From Mixophyes australis (lineage: Eukaryota > Chordata > Amphibia > Anura > Limnodynastidae): 64,000 nt of DNA. A program made the position numbers and the translations under genes. This document shows, one piece after another, positions 32,200-43,249 of this stretch. The stretch covers positions 69,988,205 through 70,052,204 of the forward strand of contig JAVHZZ010000002.1 in NCBI GenBank assembly GCA_036250195.1. The letters are read 5' to 3'. Numbering within the stretch: the stretch's first letter is position 1; every line of letters begins with the position of its first letter. The notes beneath the pieces were generated by a model. That model was given only the letters and a program-made list of their open reading frames with translations. It did no database searches and was not told where the DNA came from.

Positions 32200-34560
32200 A
32201 CCACCCCTCGGGGCGGATGACTGGCCTGTAGAAGATTACCCTGAGGAATATTAACCCCGAAACCTTCCTAAGGACTGGAATTTGGATAATCTTTGTTTGG
32301 GAGCATTAACTGGGAGAAAAATGCCCTTTCTACCTGTAGCTTGACTGATAATGGAGTCAAGCTGAGGTCCAAACAAAATACCCCCAGAAAACGGTATGGT
32401 CTCAAGAACCTTTTCAGACTCCCCATCAGCCTTCCAGGACTTAAGGCAGAGAATACGATGAGCTGAAACTGCAGAGACAGAAATACGTGCACCAATCAGT
32501 CCCGCGTATGTAGCTGCCTCTCGTAAATAATCTATCGCCCTCTGAATTTGCTCCACTAATGGAAGCAGTTCAGAGGAAGGCCTGCCTCCCAACAAACCTT
32601 GAAAACAGTGTTTTGACCAGCGTTCTACTGCTTTCTTAACCCACGCAGATGCCAAAGCAGGCCTGAAAGAGGCACATGCTGCCACGAAAATGAACTTAAG
32701 GACGGCCTTAACCTAATGGTCTGTACCATACTTAAGAGTGGCTATGTTAGCACAAGGAATAGTAGTTACCTTGGCTAACCTTGTAACTGCAGCATCCACA
32801 CGTGGAATTGTCTACCATTTAGCAAAAAACTTCAGGAGGAAAAGGCTAAACATACTGCAATCACCAAAATATTGTAACTTGCTATTTGGGGAAGTCCAAG
32901 GCTCCGACAACAAATCTTCCAATAAGGAAGAAGCCAGGAAAAAGAGAGAATTTTTATTTATTTTTTTTCCCCGTGCAAAAAGAGGAGCCTGTGCAACATG
33001 AGAAACCTCTTACTTAGGAAAGTGAAGTACCTGACACACAGCTTGTATTAATTCCTCCACACTCTGGTGAACTGAATGAATCTCCTCCACAACCGAAGGA
33101 GCATCCATGTCAGAATTCACCGCTAAATTATCTTCATTCTGGGAACTACAGTTAAATCTTGCTTATTTCTCCCGAAGTTGTGGCGCCATTCTCCTACGCT
33201 TATGTGAGGAAGACGGTGCCGCAGATTGTAACATCCTCTCTAAGAGGAAGAAACCTAAACCATACCCTGTACAGAGGATGCAATTCCCTGTACCCAAGCA
33301 GGCTGTACACACTCCGCCAGGGAGAAACAGTCAAACCTTGACTTAGCAAACTAGAACCCATCAGTTGCTACAGTGCAAGCAGAATCAGAAGATGGAGCGA
33401 CCACAGCCTGTGACAGCACCAACTGAGCAAGTTCAGCCACTGTATTGGAGAGAGACCGAACCCAGGCATGTGTTGCCGTATGTAAAACAGCAGCTGCTGT
33501 ATTACACGGTACGCTTTTTAAAAATCGGCAGGCTGCACACAGAGCCTGCACGCCTGACTGCCCTGATGATAACTTAACGTGACTGACAGTCCAGGTGAAA
33601 CTCAACATTGATGTAACACCAGCTTTACCACGCATAGTTTTTCCCCTTCTGACATGTTAACAGATGGGACAAAACACAAACAAAACAGTGTAATAAACAG
33701 TGTAACAAAACACAATATAAATAACAAGCAGCCCACAATACTGAACAGAAAGTGAGCCTGCAATACAGCCAACAAAACCCCACAGAGTAAAAGTAATACA
33801 CTTTTGAAAATAACAATCCCCAAACCTTTCTATCAGGAATCAGGACAGAAAAGGGGAGCTATAAAATGGCTGTTTATTCTGGTGTCTGCACACATAATAG
33901 TGAGAGACTACCATGGAGGAAGTGTAATAGATTCCCCCAGGGCCCAGCACTGAATTGGTAACATTCAACAATCCAGTGCCTAGCAGAGCTCACTATGTTA
34001 GTGACCCTTGCCTGACCCTTTCTACTGAGCTAAAAATAGAATCTCTTTTTCTTTTTTCATAGAATGACTGCTCCTAGTAAGAAGCAGCCTTCTCAGGGAC
34101 ACACTGCGATTTTCTAGCCCTCTCTCTCAGCATTGTGCTGGGAGAGGGTTCACTTACCTTCTGCCACCCCTCCTCACGCAGTGTCTGCAGTCTATCTGAC
34201 TGTCAGATCAGGAGGACGGACACAGCTTGCGTCAACTGTGCCCGGCTCCTAGGAGGGTATGAAAACGTTGGGAGAGGGAGGCTGGCAACAGAGGCACCTC
34301 TGACAGCACCTCCAATCCCCCGCCTCCATGCAGCGCTTGCCGCACGCTGCATACTGCCATAAAATAATAAAAGTAACAGAAGAGGGCTGCTGAGCAGCCC
34401 AGACACAGCCATTTTGCCAGGCACTTAAACTAGACTGAGGCTGGACAGGAGCTGGGGCATAGAGGGGGAGGAGCTAGGGCTTAGTTAAACAGAAGTTTAA
34501 AGTGCCAGTTCACCCTGTTCCTACTCTATACCCCAATGTCCCCGGTGGCCCCCAAAGGAA
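32200..34560 (-). mobile_element. DIRS-1-like retrotransposon fragment (5' end and gag), reverse strand
   Basis: On the reverse strand the element starts with a DIRS terminal repeat (34420-34560: GGGGACATTGGGGTATAGAG, AACTGGCACTTTAAAC, AAGCCCTAGCTCCTCC). It then runs through leader and gag-like sequence to gag at 32251-32685. RT and recombinase are absent; the Tc1 piece abuts the truncated end. Confidence 0.75.
32251..32685 (-). pseudogene. DIRS gag fragment
   Basis: 144-codon frame with FRPALASAWVKKAVERWSKH, YLREAATYAG and SAHRILCLKSWKADGESE. It aligns block by block with the gag ORF at 5328-6221 and lacks its Arg/Ser-rich tail. Confidence 0.75.
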
Positions 34561-34999
34561 GACAATGTGCCACACCTGGGGACCATGTATGGATGAACCA
34601 CATGATGGCAGATATGAAAAAAATCAAGCGGTGTAATGAACGATATCGCCTCCCCCCACATGCAAAGATAATGAGCATACTATATGAATTGAAACTGAAC
34701 GAACTATAAACTACCAAGGACACGACTGGTGTGAGGCAACCCAAACAGGGGTCAGAAAGCAATAGTAAACAATAGGTATAAGCAGACACTATCCTAACCA
34801 ACAGTGACAAAGTTATGCAAAAAAACAATAAATATATTAACGGCATCAATGTTAGATGAGTCTTCATTGCAAACAATACAAGGTTGTATGAAGCTGAATA
34901 GTTTGCATACACCACGTAAGTTCTTACAAAACTGGTAAATTCACAGTTCGCTGAAACGACCATAAGGGAGCAGACCGGCGAGACCAGAGCCACATTCAA

Positions 35000-35465
35000 G
35001 GGGTGCCCTCATGCTCCTACTCGGCTGGCTGACTTTTTGCGGAATCTGGCAGAGCTTTCTTGTCGTTCTTGCAGGGGCACTTGGAGTAACTCCAGCGTTT
35101 AACAGGAGGTATCAAGATCTGAGGGATCTCTTAGTAATGCTTGCCTCCCATTATGTGTAGCATACGGGTTGAAGGGGATTCCCCAGCAATATTTTACATT
35201 GCGTTTGCGAAGCTTGCCGGTCAAAGGTCTTAGTGAGTGCCTCTGCTGTATAGTATGCCAGGAGAGGTCCTGGAATAGCTGGACTTTGTGGCCATTAAAG
35301 TCAATACTATCCAGATCCCTGATATACTTCAGTATATCTTCCCACTAGGAATGGTAGTGCAGCCTGCATGAAATATATCGGCTACCAGTTGCAACAGTCA
35401 AGGTGGCATTAATCTCTGAAAAGGGACCTCAGAGCGCCTAGGGGTAGCGGCTAAATCCCCTTCAG
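35000..35465 (-). mobile_element. Tx1/L1-type LINE ORF1 C-terminal fragment
   Basis: Reverse-strand frames read a VQLFQDLSWHT-like block (about 35270-35300), HSLRPLTGKLRKR (35200-35240), YCWGIPFNPYATHNGRQAL (35145-35200) and LLRDPSDLDT (35105-35140). These are the signature of the L1 ORF1 C-terminal domain in Tx1-like elements. Broken by stops. Confidence 0.7.
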
Positions 35466-35501
35466 CGTAGGTACCCTGGCACGTTAATATGACATCACTA
35501 T

Positions 35502-36073
35502 GGGCATATTTAACAAATCACGGTAGTGCACTGTTGTGCACTTACCGTGGAATTAAAGTCCCGATGTGCCCTTCGCAAATTTATTAAAGGTGCATCGCAG
35601 CAGATATCATGGATATCTGCTGCTTTGCACTCCTGATCGTTTTTGCGAGCAGTCACCATTCAACAGAATGGTGACTGCTCTGGCCGCAATCTAACAAGTC
35701 CCGGAAAAAAAAAATTTCCGGGAGGCTGGCGTACATTATCAGAATTGAAGAAATCCACTGCTGTTAGCTCTGCTCCGAAGAGCAGAGCTGGACAGCGCAT
35801 GTGTGGAGGGATCACATGATCCCTCCCTGTCACTCAGCGTGCTCTCTCTGCAACGATAGTTGAAGGAAGAAGAGGAACGAAGAGGAGATCCCGAGACAGC
35901 GCATTCGAAGAGGGGGGTAAGTGTGATTTTTTCTATCACAGAAACAGCAGTTTTTCGGAACTGCTGTTTCTGTGATCCCTTTTTAATAAATTTGAGAAAT
36001 AGTTCAATCCTTATCCTTGCGATAAGGATTGATAACTATTTCTCACTTTTGCCGATTAATGATAAATGTGCCC
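35502..36073. mobile_element. Multi-hairpin foldback element
   Basis: 572-bp element with imperfect ends GGGCATATTTAACAAATC / GATAAATGTGCCC and a possible 4-bp CTAT duplication (35498-35501, 36074-36077). The interior is a chain of separate hairpins: CACGGTAGTGCA/TGCACTTACCGTG, AGCAGATATC/GATATCTGCT, AGCAGTCACCATTC/GAATGGTGACTGCT, GGGATCACATGATCCC, ATCACAGAAACAGCAG/CTGCTGTTTCTGTGAT and GAAATAGTT.../AACTATTTC. Confidence 0.65.
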
Positions 36074-36170
36074 CTATGTACCATGTGATCGCAGCGGTCA
36101 CATGGTACATAGTGTTAGGCGGGCTACTGAAAGTCTATGATCATCGGTGCAGGAGCTCCATGATTTCTCT

Positions 36171-37045
36171 CAGTTCCTGGGATTATTCTTGTAGAAAAAG
36201 GTAAGAAGAAGGGGAGTGTATGTGTGATGAAAACTGCGCTGGCACAGGGAGCATGTGTGATGAAAGCTGCGCTGGCACAGGGGACATGTGTGATGAAAGC
36301 TGCGCTAGCACAGGGGACATGTGTTGTTTTTTTTTATCTTTTTTTTTTCTTCATTTTTTTTATCTTATCCTTTTTTTTTTTATCTTTTTTTTCTTAATAT
36401 TTTTTTATCTTTTTTTTTTATCTTTTTTTTTCTTAATTTTTTTTTATCTTATCCTTTTTTTTTTTATCTTTTTTTTCTTAATATTTTTTTATCTTTTTTT
36501 TTACTTTTTTTTTTCTTAATTTTTTTTATCTTTTTTTTTAATCTTTTTTTCTGTTAATTTTTTTTTTTATCTTTTTTGTTTTTTTTACTTTTTTTTTTAT
36601 TTTTTTTTATCTTTTCATTTTTTTATCTTTTTTTTTCTTAATTTTTTTTATCTTATCCTTTTTTTTTTTTTTTTCTTAATTTTTTTTTATCTTTTCATTT
36701 TTTATTTTTTTTTATTAATTTTTTTTATCTTATCTTTTTTTTTTTTTATTTTTTTTTTATTATTTTTTTTTATCTTTTCATTTTTTTAGATTTTTTTTTA
36801 TTAATTTTTTTTTTCAGTTCCTGGGATTATTCCTGTAGAAAAAGGTAAGAAGAAGGGGAGTGTGTGTGTGATGAAAACTGCGCTGGCACAGGGAGCATGT
36901 GTGATGAAAGCTGCGCTGGCACAGGGAACATGTGTGATGAAAGCTGTGCTAGCACAGGGGACATGTGTTTTTTTTTTTTATCTTTTTTTTTTCTTAATTT
37001 TTTTTTATCTTATCCTTTTTTTTTTAATCTTTTTTTAAAAATGTG
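36171..37045. repeat. Duplicated 33-bp repeat block flanking a long T-rich tract
   Basis: The segment starting CAGTTCCTGGGATTATTC at 36171 recurs at 36815, about 644 bp later. Each copy holds three tandem 33-bp units (ATGAAAGCTGCGCTGGCACA...) followed by oligo-T broken by ATCTT and CTTAAT. The T-rich stretch covers about 36324-36814 and again 36969-37040. ORFs here are artefacts of the repeat. Confidence 0.8.
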
Positions 37046-37074
37046 GCCCCTCCCCCTCCCCGCACGAGTCGCGC

Positions 37075-37092
37075 GGGGGGGGGGGGGGGGGG
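37075..37092. repeat. Poly(G) tract
   Basis: Run of 18 G directly after GCGC. Confidence 0.85.
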
Positions 37093-37099
37093 CTAATGT

Positions 37100-37790
37100 G
37101 GTGGCTGGTCCATGAAGGTACTATGAAAAAAACGCCGGTTCCCTGTCACTGCAGCATCACTAATGATGTCACCATGCTGTCGGTGCAGAAGAGCCTGAGA
37201 ACAGACCTTAATTAAGTGAGGGGGAGGGGGATCTGTCAGCTCCGTTAGTTGCTCTCTCCCTAAGCACTGGTCAGTTAAATCACATGCTGTGTGTTAGCAG
37301 CTCTCTGCTTCCAGGACTGCCCCTCCCAGCATCCCCAGCTCCTCCTGACAGCCCTGCGTTCCACCAACATTCTCACCTCTGCCCCTCCCAACTCTCGGTG
37401 CACTGTACCATACAGAACCCTCATCATTGACCTTTCCTTGCCCTGCATATCGGTTCCCTCTGTTTTTCTATCCAGATATGTTTCCCTTCCTACTGATCCC
37501 TGACACCTGTCAATTCTGACTCCTGGACCCCCGAAATACAGCTGTAACCTCTGCACCCTCTCCATCAACTACTGCAGGTATCCCTCATCTTCCTTATATC
37601 TTATATAGACCACCCCCTAATTCCATGTAGCTGTTACCTGCCCCCTTTCCCTCCACCATAAACACAGAATATTTCACACACTGACCTGCAGTAAGGGGAG
37701 CCCTAACCTCTTCCCTGTCTCACAGCCACCAAATCCCAAGCAGGTGGGTGAATATCTCTTCTGTATAATTTTTATGCTGTCATCAGGATA
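37100..37790. other. Intergenic stretch without recognised elements
   Basis: C-rich sequence, no family recognised; it leads into the 31-bp minisatellite. Confidence 0.35.
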
Positions 37791-37813
37791 TGATGTTATA
37801 GGAATGCTCTCAT

Positions 37814-38491
37814 AGGAATGCTCTCTGTATGGTATGGCGGTCATAGGAATGCTCTCTGTATAGTATGGCGGTCACAGGAATGCTCTCTGTATGGTATGGA
37901 GGTCACAGGAATGCTTTCTGTATAGTATGGAGGTCACAGGAATGCTCTCTGTATGGTATGGCGGTCATAGGAATGCTCTCTGTATGGTATGGCGGTCATA
38001 GGAATGCTCTCTGTATAGTATGGTGGTCACAGGAATGCTCTCTGTATAGTATGGCGGTCACAGGAATGCTCTCTGTATGGTATGGCGGTCATAGGAATGC
38101 TCTCTGTATGGTATGGCGGTCATAGGAATGCTCTCTGTATAGTATGGAGGTCACAGGAATGCTTTCTGTATAGTATGGAGGTCACAGGAATGCTCTCTGT
38201 ATGGTATGGCGGTCACAGGAATGCTCTCTGTATAGTATAGCGGTCACAGGAATGCTCTCTGTATAGTATGGAGGTCACAGGACTGCTCTCTGTATGGTAT
38301 GGCGGTCATAGGAATGCTCTCTGTATAGTATGGAGGTCACAGGAATGCTCTCCGTATAGTATGGTGGTCACAGGAATGCTCTCTGTATAGTATGGAGGTC
38401 ACAGGAATGCTCTCTGTATAGTATGGCGGTCATAGAAATGCTCTCTGTATAGTATGGAGGTCACAGGAATGCTCTCTGTATGGTATGGCGG
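37814..38491. repeat. 31-bp minisatellite, about 22 units
   Basis: Unit AGGAATGCTCTCTGTATGGT + ATGGCGGTCAT, strictly 31 bp apart from 37814 to the last start at 38465 (21 intervals of exactly 31), with a partial last unit. Variants alternate TATGG/TATAG, GCGG/GAGG/GTGG and TCAT/TCAC. An imperfect copy precedes it at about 37800. Confidence 0.93.
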
Positions 38492-38516
38492 ACACTAGGA
38501 GGCTCTTTATATTCTA

Positions 38517-38534
38517 TGTGTGTGTGTGTGTGTG

Positions 38535-38571
<37 letters not shown>
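38517..38571. repeat. (TG)n(TA)n microsatellite
   Basis: TG run followed by a TA run, at the edge of the minisatellite. Confidence 0.9.
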
Positions 38572-38577
<6 letters not shown>

Positions 38578-38579
38578 TA

Positions 38580-40295
38580 TTCATTTAGTGTGATGGTGAT
38601 AAGGGGGCACAGTGTAATAAAGATGGCTCCATGGCACGGTGTGATAAAGGAGAAACTGTGATGGAGGGCACAGTGGGATGAAGGGGCAGTGTGATACAGA
38701 TGGTAACGTTACAATTATGTTTTAATTTGTTTCAGTGAGTTTTATTTAAAAAAACAATTAATTTTTTATACAGCTAGCATGTGTTAGCTGCATTTAAAGT
38801 ACTTTGATTCTATGGAGGCTTATTACATAAAGATCCTTACAAAGCCAGACCATGAAGAATGGGGAGGGAGGGGTTTCAGTGCGATCTAGAACTTGTAAAG
38901 TGCTAGCCACGCCACCACAGTAGGTTGACCACGCCCACTCGACTATTGACACTCCCACTTAGATGGGGGCGCCGGGGCCCTGTCTCGCCCAGGGCACTAA
39001 AATGTCTAGTTACTGCACTGACTGCCACTGCTGAACAGACCTGCACATACTGTGCAGCCGCCGGCAGCCTTAGACATCAGAAAGGGGGCGGGGCCTAAAG
39101 CGCTCCCCCTAAAATCGCCCCGGGTAGGACAAATGTCTAGATCCGCCCCTGGTATGTACTAGGTACCTTCGGTGAAGGGGATTTAGCTGGCTCAAACTGA
39201 GCAGGCTAAATCCCCTTCCAATTCATGACCCGGCCAGCAGGGGGCCAAAAGGTACCTTCGGTGAAGGGGATTTTGCTGGCTCACACTGAGTGTGCTATTT
39301 CCCATGCAGTGTAGGTACCGGGAAAAGGATTTAGTCACAACCAATGCCTAGGTGGTGCAGGAGGGCGGATCCCTGGCCTCTGATGATGAGGTAGATACTT
39401 TGCAAGGGGGCCCAGAGTTCACTGGGTCAGAAACGGAGGTCCAGAGTGGCCAGGAACAAATGTAGCCCGTGGTTTCTGAGGCATAGGTCGCGATCAGCCC
39501 TGCAGCTGGTCCCTGTGTCCCCTTTTCAGGTAGGAGCCATGGCCAGAACTGTCCCAGCGGGTAGCAGGCAAGGTCGGATATAAGAAACAGGAGAAATGTG
39601 CTGGAGTGTAAAGCAGCTGCGTCCTAAAAGTATGGTGCTGTAACCACGCACCTTGGAGCACTTTTAAAGAAGTTTTATGTTATAAACGCTGTAGTGTGAA
39701 TAATTGAACACATAGACATACATGACCAGTACAATACTGATCTTCTAGTGGCCAGCCCTGGGGTATCTGTTACAGTCTTGATCCATGGTAGTATGGCTTT
39801 TAGCAAGCACAGAGATCCACAAGACCTAAAGGGATTCAGGACAATGTGAAGAAGATTGCCGGTCCTCACAGTCCTTTGCCGAAACTGCTAATTCTTCAGT
39901 CAGTCCAGTAAAAGCTGTAACCCCTCACCAGTCCTGAATATAGGTTCACATTCACCAAGTCTCTCTCCATTCTCCAGACACAGCTTTTTATCCAGTCTCT
40001 AGTTTCCCTCCTTCAGGTGCTGCCACACTTCTGGTTCCTTATTTGAAAGACCTTATCTCTCAGAGCTGCATCATGTTTCCTGCGGTAACCTCAATGGCGG
40101 CTCTTATCTCCTGCTGGGTGTATGTCAGAAGCTGCCCATCTATGTTTCAGCCACACTGTCAGCAGCGGGTCCATGCTGACGATACCAGAGTTACACAATT
40201 GATCTCCTCAGAAGAGTCGCAAGTCTCATCACTGGAGAGGATATTAACAAGGGTATTGTTCCTGGATTTAACCCTCTGCACTGGTGGTCTGCTGA
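38580..40295. other. Intergenic stretch; unclassified repeats
   Basis: 38585-38690 has irregular GGCACAGTGTGATAAAG-type repeats. 39160-39320 contains two copies of GGTACCTTCGGTGAAGGGGA about 90 bp apart. 38960-39150 looks like one end of a dispersed element (ends CTAGATCCGCCCCTG). No gene seen. Confidence 0.35.
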
Positions 40296-40300
40296 TTATT

Positions 40301-40424
40301 GCATTCGAAAAGTGGAGATGTAGCCTATAGCTACCAGATTCTAGCTGTCATTTTGTAGAATGCACTAAATTAATGATAACTAGAATCTGATTGGTTGCTA
40401 TAGGCATCTTAATCCATTTACCCC
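40301..40424. mobile_element. Foldback MITE fragment (Harbinger-like), copy 4
   Basis: Contains AAAAGTGGAGATGTAGCCTA and GATTGGTTGCTATAGGCA and ends in CCATTTACCCC before TTA (40425-40427). The left terminus is missing. Confidence 0.6.
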
Positions 40425-40578
40425 TTAGTGTGCATTGTGGTGAGTCCTGGCAGAGAAAGGGCTTTTCTTTTTTGCATGAACATAAAATAATGTAGATTAT
40501 AGTGGCTGGATCCATCTTCCCCACATGGAAATAAATGTATGAATTTATTTATTTTATCAACATATCGAATTGGTGTAT

Positions 40579-40783
40579 AGCAGCACAATGGCCTAGTGGT
40601 TAGCACTTCTGCCTCACAGCACTGGGGTCATGTTCGATTCCCGACCATGGCCTTATCTGTGTGGAGTTTGTATGTTCTCCCTGTGTTTGCGTGGGTTTCC
40701 TCCGGTTGCCTCAGTTACCTCCCACACTCCAAAAACATACTGGTAGGTTAATTGGCTGTCATCTAAATTGACCCTAGTCTCTC

Positions 40784-40818
<35 letters not shown>

Positions 40819-40928
40819 TAGGGAATTTAGACTGTAAGCTTCAATGGGGCAGGGACTGATGTGAATGAGTTCTCTGTACAGCGCTGCGGAATTAGTGACG
40901 CTATATAAATAACATGATGATGATGATG
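40579..40928 (+). mobile_element. tRNA-derived SINE with L2-like tail, copy 3
   Basis: Head GCAGCACAATGGCCTAGTGG with TTAGCAC (A box) and TGTTCGATTCCCGACC (B box), common body with an expanded (TG)n, and a (GATGAT)n tail. Confidence 0.88.
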
Positions 40929-41231
40929 TATGTTATTGTAAACACAAAAAGTGTATTGATTTCTGAGGTAGTATGCTTATAGTTTGTTTGTGTAACATTA
41001 TGAGACCTGAAATCACATGTAAATTAGAATTTGGACTGATGTACAGTTGGGGGTAAGGCAGGAAAATGTGTGTCCTATGGATATGTTCATATAATGAAGA
41101 AAGCCGTTTTTGTTAAATTACAGATTACCATATATTGTGTTTGAATCCTAATTTTAGCTAACTCATTGCCCCCTGTGACCAGGGCTATTCCTTGATGATA
41201 AATGTCAGGGAATAGCCCTAGTCAACTCAAC

Positions 41232-41557
41232 TACAGGTACTCCTCACTAAACGACCGAGTTCCGTTCCTACGACTAGGTCGTTAAGCGAATTGGTCGCTA
41301 AGTGAGTACAGTACTGTTATATGCACCTACATGTATTGTAATCATTTTTATTGATTCTGAATGAAGAAATAGACTAAAGAAAACTGTATTTTGTTAGTTT
41401 GCTTTACATTACATAACACTGCATAACAGAAAATAAACATGTGTACAGTAAAGCTCTACAAACAGCAGCAATTATAACAATGAGGACCCAGGGAGAACCT
41501 GGTTGTAACTCCGAGCGGTCATTAAATGGGTAGGTTGTTAAGTGAGGAGTACCTGTA
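41232..41557. mobile_element. Mariner/Tigger-like MITE
   Basis: 326-bp element with inverted ends TACAGGTACTCCTCAC / GTGAGGAGTACCTGTA followed by related AACGACC/GGTTGTTA motifs. The terminal TA dinucleotides fit the TA target of mariner-type elements. Confidence 0.65.
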
Positions 41558-42189
41558 TATCTTCCTTTGTGAAGTTCTCATCAAATTGTTTTTTATTAAA
41601 CTGGTTGATATTTGCGGTCAATTGATCTGCAGTTGCTCACCTGTTTTGCCTAGAAATGAATGCACACAAAACTGGAGAACGCATTTCTGCCCAATGATTT
41701 TCCCTGAGTTCCATGTAGAGATGAGCGGGCTCGGATTTCGCAAATCCGAGTTCCCCCCAAACAGTGCGGATCCGACGGGATCCGTGCACTGTTCGGGAAC
41801 TTCCGGCCGCCAAATGCATCCAAAAAGAAGCTATGACATCCAAGTCTCGCGTCGGATCTCGCGAGACTGGGATCTCATAAATGCCCCGCTCGCGGCCGCC
41901 ATCTTCATTCTCCCTGTGGTTACTGAAGAGGGAGGTTGATGTGCTCTGTCCTGCTGATAACTTTACAAAAGTGGTGCTTTGTCCTGCTGAGTGAATTAGT
42001 AGTTTGTCCAGTGCTCTGTCCTGCTGATTTATTTAGTCTAGTGGTGCTTTGTCCTGCTGAGTGCAGTAGTACTTTTCCCAGTGCTCTGTCCTGCTGATTC
42101 CAGTTGTGCTTTGGCCAGTGTCTGTGCTGCTGAGTCCAGTGGTGCTTTTGTCCTGTATTTGTTTCTGATAAGTCCATCTCAATTTGTTA

Positions 42190-42567
42190 TAATATGGAAC
42201 CGCGCTCTCTTCCCAAGGTTTGTGAGAGCTGCACCTGCTAAGGGTATCCCTCCCTTTGGAATAAATCTAGAATTTTATAATGCTGGGCGCTCATCAAATG
42301 TTTTACCTAAAATTGCAGACCTAATGATCCAAAGATGTTATAAAATCAATCAATAGATGGTTGTTAACATTTATTAAAATACAATAAAAATACAAAAAAA
42401 GTTATAGTCACGTGTTACCATGAATTATGGCTAATAATTGAGAAATAATGATATGTACATTAAAGGGATTAATATCGCTGGAATTAATAACGTGATCTAG
42501 ACAATAATATATATAATATCAATCAGACTGCATCTGAACAGATAAATTCATAGACATAAATGAAAAA
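42190..42567. mobile_element. Unclassified 378-bp insertion with 15-bp direct repeats, nested in the hAT element
   Basis: Flanked by the identical 15-mer CATCTCAATTTGTTA (42175-42189 and 42568-42582), a length typical of LINE-mediated retroposition. AT-rich interior; I recognise neither a tRNA head nor a clear poly(A) tail. Confidence 0.55.
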
Positions 42568-42694
42568 CATCTCAATTTGTTAATTAGCCAAAAATCTTTT
42601 AAAAAATAAAAAAAATTCTCCAAAAAAAATAAAAAAAAAAATTGAAAAAAAAAATTGAAAAAGTATAAAAAATATTATAGAGCAATATATTCTT

Positions 42695-43150
42695 GCAGTC
42701 CCAAAATAGAGGACCTGCCATTTCTATTACTACGTTCATTATTTCTGTAGTTCAAAAAAATAGGAACTGCCAGTTCTATTACTACGGTCATTCTTTAAGC
42801 AGTTCCAGAGAATAGGTACTGCAATCTATATTACATTTAATACGTTCAATTTTTAAGCAGTTCCAGAGAATAGCTACTGCAATCTATATTACATTTAATA
42901 CGTTCAATTTTTAAGCAGTGCAAGAGAATAGGTACTGCAATCTTTATTACATTTACTACGTTCATTCTTTAAGCAGTTCCAGAGAATAGGTACTGCAATC
43001 TATATTACATTTAATACGTTCAATTTTTAAGCAGTGCAAGAGAATAGGTACTGCAATCTATATTACATTTACTACGTTCAATTTTTAAGCAGTGCAAGAG
43101 AATAGGTACTGCAATCTATATTACATTTACTACGTTCAATTTTTAAGCAT
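42695..43150. repeat. 58-bp tandem repeat inside the hAT element
   Basis: The landmark TTAAGCAG recurs at 42795, 42853, 42911, 42969, 43027, 43085 and 43143, exactly 58 bp apart; earlier, more diverged units extend to about 42695. The unit reads TTAAGCAGTTCCAGAGAATA... and ends ...ACGTTCAATT. Confidence 0.9.
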
Positions 43151-43249
43151 TTCCAAAGTGTGTGTGGTTTAGGGGTACACTCATTAGTGCTGCATATAAT
43201 GGAGTACAAAAATTTGTAGGATAAAGTAGGGAAAGAGCAAGACCTACTT

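Noticed and set aside
34526..34999. 157-codon reverse-strand ORF with hydrophobic stretches
   Set aside because: It spans the boundary between the DIRS terminal repeat and the L1 ORF1 fragment, so it cannot be one ancestral gene; hydrophobicity reflects T-rich composition.
36220..36519. Open frames reading MCDENCAGTGS... then Phe/Leu-rich runs
   Set aside because: They are translations of the 33-bp repeats and the T-rich tract; length and composition follow from low complexity, with no conserved domain.
37865..38125. 86-codon open frame in the minisatellite
   Set aside because: The 31-bp unit repeats its frame every 93 bp, so a stop-free unit stays open without selection.
40579..40660. Possible tRNA gene (A-box and B-box motifs)
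   Set aside because: The motifs are the head of a dispersed SINE present at least four times with a common body and tail; no cloverleaf with acceptor stem was seen.
42695..43150. CRISPR-like array of regular repeats
   Set aside because: The 58-bp units are wholly repeated without unique spacers, and the context is a vertebrate hAT transposon.
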